Below are positions 46,957 to 55,776 of a DNA stretch of 64,000 nt, piece after piece (position 1 is the stretch's first letter; each line of letters starts with the position of its first letter). The notes beneath the pieces are model-generated. The model ran no database searches. It was not told the origin of the DNA and worked only from the letters and a program-made list of their open reading frames with translations. The stretch lies in assembly GCF_016545825.1 (NCBI RefSeq), contig NC_052619.1:37539682-37603681 (forward strand). Reading direction: 5' to 3'. A program made the position numbers and the translations under genes. The stretch comes from Eucalyptus grandis (taxonomy: Eukaryota; Streptophyta; Magnoliopsida; Myrtales; Myrtaceae).

Positions 46957-47928
46957 TTACTTTGTGTAAGAAGGAATAGTAAATAGAGTTTGTGCTACTG
47001 TGAGCAGGAGCAACACGATGGCTGCGAGAACGGACAAAGAAGCCCAAGGACTATGGAAATATTTCCTCCTCAGTTTCGCCATCCAGACATTCATCCTCTT
47101 GTTGCAATGTGCATTCACATTTTGGAAGATCTCGGAGTAATAGGAATCGGATATAGCGACATGGTCACCAATCTTGTTGAACATTTGCACAACAACCTCG
47201 TCATTGCCCAAGTAGTTCTTAACAATCCCTGCACGGCGAAGCACCTCGACGTCCTTTGAAGAGTTTATGAGGCAATCCATGAAGGTCACATAATCCGTGA
47301 AGGAGTTGATGTCTCTGCTTTGATGATGCTGCTCGTATGCGATCAGGTTTCGAAACTTTGATTCGGTGTCGTCCTCTACATACAAGACCGGTAACTCGAG
47401 TGTCCCGTTCTTGAAGTTGATATCACTCAATTGGCCCCCTTGCACGGCCCTAAACCTTACTCCTGACTCCCTTAGCTCAATCGCCGAGGGCATGACTGGT
47501 ATGTAGTTTAGCTCAGGCGTTTCAGGCAAGCCAGAAGTGCACCATGCGTGATATAGATGCAGGAGATGTTCCCTCTTGCCAATCGTCCAATTTTGGCCGG
47601 GGCCTCCTAGTTCAAAATGGAAGTACATGGCGGCGACTTCGCTGAACTCATGATGCTCATCCGGACCTTTAATCAGGTCATAGAGCTTGCTCAAGACGAA
47701 AAGTGGGAGTTGGTTCTCTAGCAACAGTAAATCGCGTCTAATGTTGTCTGTAATCCCACATCCATGAATAACCGGGTCGTCTTTGCCTGTCGGTATCTTC
47801 ATATTGTACTTACGGAACAACTCAACGATGAAACAGCCATCAATGAGCATCATCGCAAGAAACTTTTCATGGGAGAGGTCGATGGTGTCTGCATAGCAAT
47901 TACGTGCCTGCTGTTCCAGTTCCCTGAG
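46957..47928 (-). pseudogene. DUF247 copy C/D, 3' part (split by Copia element)
   Basis: This is the last 324 codons (including stop) of a DUF247 gene whose 5' end lies 7.6 kb away at 55516-55776. It starts at LRELEQQARNCYADTID directly at the target-site copy CTGAG (47924-47928). It continues with MLIDGCFIVELF, RRDLLLLENQLPLFVLSKLYDL, PELNYIPVMPSAIELRESG, and the C-terminal helix (ASLSVLAAIVLLLLTVAQTL), then stops at 46957. No frameshift or stop interrupts it. Upstream on the same strand the reading frame now runs into LTR sequence, giving a chimeric frame to 47967 that is not the native start. Its 3' neighbour is gene X of block IV, converging from the left. The gene body looks intact up to the insertion, so this is a null by insertion and not by old decay. 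Confidence 0.88.
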
Positions 47929-48360
47929 TGTTAGGAATAATAGATCCCCGAAAACCGGATTCGACACTAAATCGAACCCCTAAATCAATGCGGAAGACGA
48001 AACCCGGGAAAAACACGTATCACCGATCGTAAAGCACACCACGGATTCGAGCATACCTTGTTAGTCATAGATTAGACATCGACACCGGTAAGAGGAAGAG
48101 AAACTTGGCCCTGTTCGATCCGATGAAGAAATTTCGCCTTTTGCGCTTCACTGTTTCCTTTTGGGAGAGAAAGCGAGAGAGAGAGAGAGAGAGTGAGAAG
48201 AAAAAGACATACGTTTATTTTCTTTTTTCAACCAAAGTGTCATCTCTCTCTCTCCTCCCTTTTATACCTTCCCCCATCCACGGGCCCTATTCCCGCGGGC
48301 CGGGCTTTTTGGGCCCAACTTGGGCGGACGGGCCTTGAGCCCATTACATATAAACCATCA
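47929..48360 (-). repeat. 3' LTR of Copia element
   Basis: 432 bp, plus-strand text TGTTAGGAATAATAGATCCC to CATATAAACCATCA. Minus-strand TATAAAA at 48260-48266 is the likely promoter. It abuts DUF247 C/D codons directly. Confidence 0.92.
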
Positions 48361-48585
48361 TCTCCCACTCGCACATGGTGGGCCGAACAGGATTCTCTTT
48401 ACCTCTCTTCAACATTCATAACGGTGAATAATATGTGCGACCAGCATACTTTTAGAGCTCGTTGCTATACATCTGTTAGGAATATATAGCAGCTCATAAT
48501 GGAAGTCACACTCCGAGTAGATTTAGTATGCAGTACCCTAGATCGATCGATCACATTTTATATCTCTCTTGATCTCTTTTAAACA

Positions 48586-48622
<37 letters not shown>

Positions 48623-49463
48623 ATTCATAATTATAATTATCACAAAGACAATCATAATTGGTCGATCAGTGAATACAAAACTATAATGTGATTCCCCAAA
48701 ATCGATCTTCCTCTTTCCTTCAAACTCTCAATTTCAGTTCAGCTTGCTTTTCTAGAAATGTCCCATTAGATCGAATCAACTCATGACCATTGGCAACATT
48801 CTAAGATAGCAAACACTAAATAGAAACCTTGAGAATAAGTAAAAGTCATGAGGGCACTAAAATTGAGGAACTCTTTTCCTCAAGAGTCTCACACGTCATA
48901 AAAGTTGAGATCAAACCTTTTTGCCACTCTTATTGGTCGGCTCATGCATACGTAGTATGAAATACGTATTACGGTATTAACTCATTTCCCATGGAGCGTA
49001 TGTCTACACCTTTCAATACCATACAGATGATAGTTCAGACATACCCAATGTCTAACTTGAGTTCACGTATCTACTCATTTACAAAATTCATCAAAACTCA
49101 CATCTGGCATCTTAGACAGATAAAGTAAAATATGTGGGGTATTTTACTTTTGGACATAGTAAGTATTATGTCCTCATCTTAACACTTAGTTAAGGTGACA
49201 TACGTATTTTAAGCTTGAGCTCTCGATTATCACCTAGATAATAAGCTTAAAAACAGTCTCATCTCTATTTATCACACAGTAAATAGAGGCGATTACCCAT
49301 GTGAGTGGGCTAATCTTTTATCTGTCCGACATACTTTCTCAACATAAAGTAATGCACTGAGCATTAAGATGCATAAAGGTCAAACAAAGATTCATAGGCA
49401 TTAATAATAAAACAACACTAGTTCATAAATGTGAACAACTCAGGGAAATTACAATCCAGTACA
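48361..49463 (-). other. 3' untranslated part of Copia element
   Basis: AT-rich, no gene. It carries the polypurine tract beside the LTR and an (AT)16 run at 48588-48619. Confidence 0.7.
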
Positions 49464-49964
49464 TCAGACTCTACGCAATCCTAGAGATTTTACATGACCA
49501 CAAAACACATCTCTAGGTATTGGCTTTGTCATAGGATCTGCTACCATTCTATGCGTAGATATGTACTGTAAGTTCACATCCTTTTGTACAACCATATCTT
49601 TTACAAAGTTATACTTTGTATCTATATGTTTGGTCTTACCATGATACTTTGGATCTTTGGTGTATGCTATAGCTGCTTGGCTATCACAGTTAACCAATAA
49701 TTGATTTGCAGCTTTCTCAATAACACCTAAATGATCAAAGAATCTCTTAAGCCAAACTGCTTCTTGTACTACTGCTGATAATGCCACGAACTTAGCTTCC
49801 ATCGTGGATAAGGCTATGTACGTTTGCTTCTTACTACTCCATGATATGGCGCCATTGCTCAGTAAGAAAACAAATCTTGAGGTAGATTTTCTTTCATCTA
49901 AATCTCTTCCCCAATCAGCATCTGAATAGCCTTCAAGTCGCAGATCCTTTCCTTGGTAATTCAA
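49464..49964 (-). pseudogene. Copia RNase H
   Basis: Typical Copia RNase H: YSDADWGRDLDERKSTSRFV, SWSSKKQTYIALSTMEAKFV, and NCDSQAAIAYTKDPKYHGKT followed by HIDTKYNFVKD. The catalytic acids of DADW, MEAKF and CDSQ are present. It is in a different frame from the reverse transcriptase upstream and would remove RNA from hybrids during replication. Confidence 0.88.
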
Positions 49965-49971
49965 CTTGAAA

Positions 49972-50830
49972 TCAGCTAGTTCCTTCGATACCTCGGTACT
50001 CTCTTAACGGCCTTCCAATGTCTTGGACTGGATTAGATTGGTATCTACTCACCATTCCAACTGCAAAACATATGTCGGGTCTCATACACATCATAGCGTA
50101 CATCAAGCTCCCAACAGCACTAGCATAAGGAACATGTTTCATTTGTTCCTTCTCTTGTGGAGTCCTTGGACACAGTCTATGGCTCAATCCTTCACCTTTT
50201 GCAATAGGAGTGTCTATGGGTTTACAATCTTGCATACGAAATCGTTCAAGAACCTTATTTATATAGGTTTCTTGTGAAAGAGACAATGATCTCTTCGAAC
50301 GATCTCTTGAAATCTTAACTCCAAGAATGTATGCAGCCTCACCCATGTCCTTTATCTCAAAGTTGGAAGACAACCAACTCTTGACAGTCTTAACAAACTC
50401 CATATTGCTTCCGGCAATTAGTATATCATCAACATATAATGATATGATCACAAATTGATCCTTGGATCTTTTGATATATACACAATGATCCTCATCAATC
50501 ATCGTAAAATCATATGCCATTATGGCATTATGAAAACGTATATACCATTGTCTTGATGATCGCTTAAGATCATATATCGACCTCAAAAGTCGACATACTT
50601 TTTCTTCTTGGCCTTTCACTATGAAACCAGCGAGGTTGTTCCATATATATTTCTTCATCTAATTCTCCATTGAGGAAAGCAGTCTTTACATCCATTTGAT
50701 GTAACTCAAGATCCAGACTAGCCACTATTGCCAGAATAATGCGAATCGAGGTAAATCTCACTACAGGAGAAAATGTATCTTCACAATCAATTCCTTCCTG
50801 TTGATTATACCCCTTCGCCACAAGGCGAGC
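49972..50830 (-). pseudogene. Copia reverse transcriptase
   Basis: 50821-50570 carries [20 protein letters not shown] and [20 protein letters not shown]. 50658-49972 carries [20 protein letters not shown], the active-site SLYVDDILIAG and NFEIKDMGEAAYILGVKI. The two frames overlap near 50600, marking a frameshift. The YVDD catalytic motif is intact. Confidence 0.9.
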
Positions 50831-51233
50831 CTTATGCCTTTCAATCGAGCCTTATTCATTCGCTTTATTTTGAGAACCCACTTGTTCCCAATAGTTCTGC
50901 GTCCTTGTGGAAGATCAACCAGTTCCTAAACTTGGTTTGATTTCATTGACTCCATTTCCTCTTCCATTGCATTAATCCATTTTTCCTTACTAGGGCAATT
51001 CAGAGCCTCATTAATATTTCTTGGCTCATCCTCATCTTGTGGAGCAACCATAAAAGTTTCCCCTTCAATGTCAAAACGTCGACGGGGAATACTTTGACGA
51101 CTTGTTCGCCGTATGGGAGATTATATACTTTGCATATCATCCCCCATCATGCTCCCACTTGGATAATGTAATGATGATGTCGTCTCATCATGTGGTTGCA
51201 ATTGAGAATGAGTTGAATTTAATTCATCACTTC

Positions 51234-52507
51234 TCATATTACTCCTACTTGGACGAACTCCACTAACATCATTATCCCGATCCAAGGTCTCAAATAGGGA
51301 ACAATCTTCCCTATTTCGCCCTTCTTAGGAAATTCATCCTCTAAGAATGTGACATCTCGTGATTCAAACTCAGTTATACTTCCACTTTCCTGCTCACCTA
51401 TGAACACATATCCTTTCGAGTGTTCGAGTACCTTATGAAAATACTCTTCTTTCCTCTCGGGGACCCAATTTCCCAAATTTGTGAGAGGACTCATGTGTAT
51501 AGGCGGCACAACCCTATGGCTTAAGAAAACTTAAGTCCGGTTTTCTACATGTCCATAACTCATATGGAGTGGAAGTAACTGATTTGGAAGGCACATGGTT
51601 AAGTATATAGGCAGCAGTTAACAACGCATCACTCCAAAAGGTAATAGGTAAGTTAGCATGTGCCATCATGGACTTAACCATTTCCAGTAAGGTTATGTTT
51701 CTTCTCTCTGCAACACCATTTTGTTGAGGAGTATATGGAATAGACAACTGTCTTTCTATTCCTTTTTCATCACATAATTTTCTGAACTCATCAGATAAAT
51801 ATTCTCGACCTCGATCGGATCTCAATGCTTTTATTTTCTTGTCTAATTGATTCTCTACCAGGTTCATAAACCTTTTAAAACAACTTATTGCTTCAGATTT
51901 ATGAGAAATCAAATAGACATCCAAATCAAGTATAATCATCAATAAAAGTGATGAAATAAACAGCCACATGCCTTCCTTTCACATTCATTGGACCACAGAC
52001 ACCAGAATGGATTAAATGCAGAGGAAATTCAGCTCTTTTTCCTTTTCCAAATGGTTTCCTTGTCGTTTTCCCTTCTAAGCAATGCTTACATATGGACAAA
52101 TCGACTTTTTCAATATTGCCCAACAAGCCCTCTTTGGCTAGTCTATTCATATGCTATTGGCCAATGTGACCAAGTCTAGCATGCCACACATTCACATCAT
52201 TATCATATTTATTAGGAGACGTGAGAAGGGAATAACAAACATTAGCATTAACATAATCAATATCTAATACAATAAAACCATCCAGAAAATAACCATAACC
52301 ATAGTAATTTGTATCCAAAAACAAATTCACACCTCTACTATAGAAGTTCATATTAAAACCTAATTTAACCAACACTAATACAGACACTAAATTCCGACGA
52401 ATCTCCGGAGCATACAAAACATCATGAAGGAAAAAAGTGCGTCCACCACGCATATTCAGTTGGCATGTGCCAATTCCTTTCACTTCAGCTCTGGAGTTGT
52501 TTCCCAC
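51234..52507 (-). pseudogene. Copia integrase with pre-integrase zinc region
   Basis: 52507-52154 covers the region after the protease (FFLHDVLYAPEIRRNLVSVL) and the start of the zinc domain (NVWHARLGHIG). 52150-51926 continues HMNRLAKEGLLGNI and HCLEGKTTRKPFGKG with the rest of the H-H-C-C set, then the core start (FITFIDDYT). 51969-51514 has ALRSDRGREYLSDEF, PYTPQQNGVAERRNIT and FWSDALLTAAYILNHVPS. A further fragment follows at 51509-51234. Acidic core residues are visible, but at least three frame breaks exist. Confidence 0.88.
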
Positions 52508-52585
52508 ATAGATCCACTTAGTTCCAGTTGGTACTCATCGAAATTCCACGAAGGATCCTTTATCCTTCGCTACATGGTCCTTCAC

Positions 52586-53556
52586 TCATGAATCCACAGT
52601 CCACAAAAGATTAGACTCAGTTAAGAACACAGAACTCGACACATAAGCAAAGTTCTGAAAAGTACAAGGTGTGCATACCTTCTTTGGCTCACGACAGTCG
52701 CGAGCATAGTGACCCTTCTTGTCACAGTTGTAGCATTTCACCCTTGCAAGCTTATTCATGCGAGGACGCTTTCCTCTTTCATGTTGGTTAAACTTGGGTT
52801 TCTTCCCTAAAGGACCTTCTTCCTTGCCTTTCCCTTTATCAAACCAATTAGGGCGCTTGCGCTTGGAGCTCGAAGCTCCATTTGAGCTAGAACTAGCATG
52901 ATAGAGTTCAGCATCCGGCTTAGCCGCCAAGAGGCGGTCCTCTTCCAGCTCAAGATAACGCATTGCATCCTCGAAGGTTTTAATATTTTCATTATGAGTC
53001 AGGTGCACCTTCATATGCTCCCAACTCGAGGCAAGGAACGAATCACTTTGCTTGCACTGCTGCTCATCGTGATGACATGGCCAGCATCTTTCAGCTCATT
53101 TATCATGTTTGACATCTTTCTAAGATGTTGCTTCATGGTCTGACCATGAGGCTTCTTATAGGAGTCAAACCTAATAGTGAGCTGTCTCAGTCTGGTCACC
53201 GAAGTATGACCAAATCTAGCTGCCAATGCCTCCCACATTTCCTTGGCATTATCAAAACGCCTAAACTCTCGCATGACGTCATTTTCCATGCTGCTCAGTA
53301 ACGTGATGCGAGCAAGAGAGTTCTTTCGTTTCCATGCAGCAAAAGCTTCCTTATCTCTTTTGTGCTGTGCAGTATTTCCTTCTTCAGGTTCTACCATGGT
53401 CAGGTTAGGAGCCTCAAGTGCTTCTTGCTCTTCCAACACATATTGGATTTTCATGTGCCATATCTCATAGTTGTCACCATTGAGCTTTTCACCTTTGTTC
53501 AGCTCGGCAACTATGCTCTTCGTGGCTGAAGCCATTAATCTGAACACATCAGACAT
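52586..53556 (-). pseudogene. Copia Gag with zinc knuckle, and protease start
   Basis: 53556-53011 is Gag (ELNKGEKLNGDNYEIWHMKI, WEALAARFGHTSVTRLRQL, MKQHLRKMSNMINELKDAGH). After a frameshift near 53012 it continues 53014-52586 with KRKRPNWFDKGKGKEEG and the zinc knuckle CYNCDKKGHYARDC. The frame ends at LLWTVDS-stop. The stop TGA occupies the Gly codon of the protease DSG catalytic motif, and VKDHVAKD, the usual continuation, follows it. Confidence 0.88.
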
Positions 53557-53951
53557 ATATGCACGAATTATTAATGCCTATCATTTATGCATTCCTATTT
53601 GCATAGACCCATCATATTAATGAATAATTTCAAGTAAGGCTTCAGAATCAAAAGGTCACTATGTTTCCAATCATCCTCCAAAAAATCATAACTTAAAACT
53701 ATTATTAATATGATTGTCTTATGCAAAATCAATTCTATGAAGTTACAAAAAACTTCTAAAACTACCCACAGCTAATTACCCACAGCAACCAGCAATAACA
53801 TAAAGCAACATATAATAGACATCCAATAAAACAATAATGCTTTCAATTAACACAATTAGGTAGTAAACAATACATAAGATGTCCACAAAGCACACTTAAC
53901 TAAGATCAGCCAATACAACTAACACCAAGTCAGCACACGAACTGGGAAGGA
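53557..53951 (-). other. AT-rich gap between extra ORF and Gag
   Basis: Nothing recognised. AT-rich and A-rich on the plus strand. Confidence 0.5.
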
Positions 53952-54407
53952 TCATCTTTTGTTCAATTTCTTGATCTTTTCCCATGTAACAATGCAGTAA
54001 TTTTCATTTACAAAATCCATCACAATTTTCTTATATGAAACAGCTCCGTTGACATCCCATATACGATTCAACACATCTTGCCATTCAGGTGGAAGAGTGT
54101 TTATGAAAAATCGCACCATCTCTGACTGTGGCATAGGACGACCATTCCATATGACCTGTTGAATCTTTCCATTAACCTCAAGGACATGATCAATTAAGTC
54201 TCCACTCTCCCATCGATGATCAGTCAGCTCAGCTATCAACTTAGACAGCCTATCCTTTTGTTCATCGGTAACTGCGCGAATAGGTGTGCGCAACCTCAAG
54301 GGAGGCATTGTTCGTGCAACAAATGTAGAACTGTTCCCGCAACAAATGCAGAACAAATAAGGGATCACAAATAATCCACATAGACTTAATTGAAAAAAAA
54401 AAAACAC
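53952..54407 (-). CDS. Extra Gag-like ORF in Copia leader
   Basis: An uninterrupted 151-codon frame upstream of Gag in element orientation. From MPPLRLRTPIRAVTDEQKDR it reads ELTDHRWESGDLIDHVLEVN, NGRPMPQSEMVRFFINTLPP, EWQDVLNRI and MDFVNENYCIVTW. The spacing of a dimer-like helix, then G.PM...EMV.F.INTLP, resembles the UBN2 or Gag-polypeptide domain of Copia Gag but it is not the element's own Gag. The first 30 codons look non-coding. A captured or duplicated Gag piece is the likely origin; a host-derived accessory gene cannot be ruled out. Confidence 0.45.
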   Translation of the reverse strand: MFFFFQLSLCGLFVIPYLFCICCGNSSTFVARTMPPLRLRTPIRAVTDEQKDRLSKLIAELTDHRWESGDLIDHVLEVNGKIQQVIWNGRPMPQSEMVRFFINTLPPEWQDVLNRIWDVNGAVSYKKIVMDFVNENYCIVTWEKIKKLNKR

Positions 54408-54429
54408 ATTCTTTTCCCTTTTTTTTTTG

Positions 54430-55070
54430 GGTCAACGGTCAGGTCGTCGGACTAGTCGGACCGGATCGAGCGAACCGACGGCACGTGCCGCACGCGTGCG
54501 CGGGCTGACGTCACGCAGACGTCAGCCGGCACGTGCCGCGTGCGTGCCGGCGTCCGCAGTTCGGGTCGGGTCGAGTCGCCGGTCGGGTCGCCAGCCGGTG
54601 ACCGCCCGGCGAACCGTCTTCGTGCTGACATCATCGATGACGTCACCCCATCGATTTGCCCGGCCGTTGGGTGACGTCATGCTGACGTCAGCACGCGTCG
54701 GTCCATGGATCGGCGCATGCCGGTTCGTCAGCCGGTGGCGAGCACATGCCGGTTCGCCAACCGGCGCGTGTGTCGCACGCGTTGGGCGAGCCTGCGCTTC
54801 CGGGCGCGTCGCGCCCACGCGCATCGGCTTCTGGCCGCGCGTGTGGGCGCGTGCGGCGTCTCCCGGCGGCGCTTGACGTATCGCCAGACTCGTCTCGACG
54901 TCGCCTTTCTTCCTATGCCATTAGAATTCGATTTTGACTTAGGAAAACTCGGAAAAATGGCCGAACAGCGCTCGGGTGTCGGGATTTCTCGCCCCGATCG
55001 GTACGGCCAAATTGCTTTTGCGAAAAATCAATCAAAAAACGTCAAACAGGTCGGGAAAAACGTGAACTAG
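54430..55070 (-). promoter_or_regulatory. GC-rich Copia leader with TGACGTCA and CACGTG cluster
   Basis: The composition switches abruptly from AT-rich to GC-rich just after the primer site. Four perfect palindromes TGACGTCA occur at 54506, 54638, 54672 and 54683. Two CACGTG boxes lie at 54482 and 54530, and there are further AGACGTCAG-type variants. TGACGTCA and CACGTG are known binding cores of plant bZIP (TGA-type) and bZIP/bHLH factors. Long frames on both strands here reflect composition. Confidence 0.5.
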
Positions 55071-55084
55071 GGCTCTAATACCAA
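55071..55084 (-). other. Primer binding site, Copia element
   Basis: Minus strand TTGGTATTAGAGCC directly next to the 5' LTR. It is one base from TGGTATCAGAGC, the complement of plant initiator tRNA-Met commonly used by Copia elements. Confidence 0.8.
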
Positions 55085-55510
55085 TGTTGGGAGTAACGGA
55101 TCCCCGAAAACTGGATTCGACACTAAATCGAACCCCTAAATCAATGCGGAAGACGAAGCCCGGGAAAAACACGTATCACCGATCGTAAAGCACACCACGG
55201 ATTCGAGCGTACCTTGTTAGCCACAGATTAGACACCAACGCCGGTAAGAGGAAGAGAAACTTGGCCCTGTTCGATCCGATGAAGCAATTTTGCCTTTTGT
55301 GCTTCACTGTTTCCTTTTGGGAGAGAAAGCGAGAGAGAGAGAGCGAGAGAAGAAAAAGACGTACGTTTATTTTCTTTTTTCAACCGGTGTCATCTCTCTC
55401 TCTCCTCCCTTTTATACCTTCCCCCATCCACGGGCCCTATTCCCATGGGCTGGGCTTTTTGGGCCCAACTTGGGCGGACGGGCCTTGAGCCCATTACATA
55501 TAAACCATCA
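55085..55510 (-). repeat. 5' LTR of Copia element
   Basis: 426 bp, plus-strand text TGTTGGGAGTAACGGATCCC to CATATAAACCATCA. The minus-strand TATAAAA is at 55410-55416. The GA microsatellite inside differs in length from the other LTR. Confidence 0.92.
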
Positions 55511-55515
55511 CTGAG

Positions 55516-55776
55516 AGTCGGCATATACCCGTCGACGCTCTCCTCCTTTCTCCTCTTAAGCAATTGCTGCAGGTATCGCAGCTTTTGGACCTCCATGAAT
55601 TTGAACTTGTCATTTCCATAGTGATAAGGGCCGATGGCTAGAATCTCTGGGTCATAGGCTTTCTTGTTGACTTCACGCAGTTGATGACGAACCCTAAATA
55701 TACTATGCTTTGGCGAAGTGGGAGGCATACTGCGAAGCATACTCTCGATGTGGATTGAGACATGATCTTGCACCAT
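55516..55776 (-). pseudogene. DUF247 copy C/D, 5' part (split by Copia element)
   Basis: The first 87 codons of the split gene. It begins at ATG (55776) with MVQDHVSIHIESML, followed by HSIFRVRHQLRE, YDPEILAIGPYHYGNDKF and SVDGYMPT, and ends exactly at the target-site copy CTGAG (55511-55515). Together with 46957-47928, and counting one copy of the target site, the coding length is 1233 nt, a whole number of codons (410 residues plus stop). The phase at the junction (MPT then LREL) agrees with copies A and B. This copy has a true ATG where A has AGG and B has TTG. Upstream in frame lies a TAG about 20 codons away, so no longer N-terminus is possible without an intron. Confidence 0.88.

Larger units (their letters stand above)
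47929..55510 (-). mobile_element. Ty1/Copia LTR retrotransposon inserted in DUF247 C/D
   Basis: Complete element of 7582 bp in minus orientation. LTRs of 432 bp (47929-48360, the 3' LTR) and 426 bp (55085-55510, the 5' LTR) end TG...CA, with target duplication CTGAG on both sides. The primer site TGGTATTAGAGC (minus strand, next to 55085) differs by one base from the initiator-Met type. The polypurine tract (minus strand AGTGGGAGA) borders 48361. Domain order Gag, protease, integrase, reverse transcriptase, RNase H is the Copia order. Each coding region is broken by frameshifts or stops. By eye the LTRs differ by roughly 20 substitutions plus a few indels, so the insertion is old enough for decay. 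The 1.5 kb leader between 5' LTR and Gag is unusually long for Copia. Confidence 0.92.

Noticed and set aside
54427..55070. Frames of 100-149 codons on both strands in the Copia leader
   Set aside because: GC-rich sequence with CG-containing repeats keeps all frames open; no recognisable domain.
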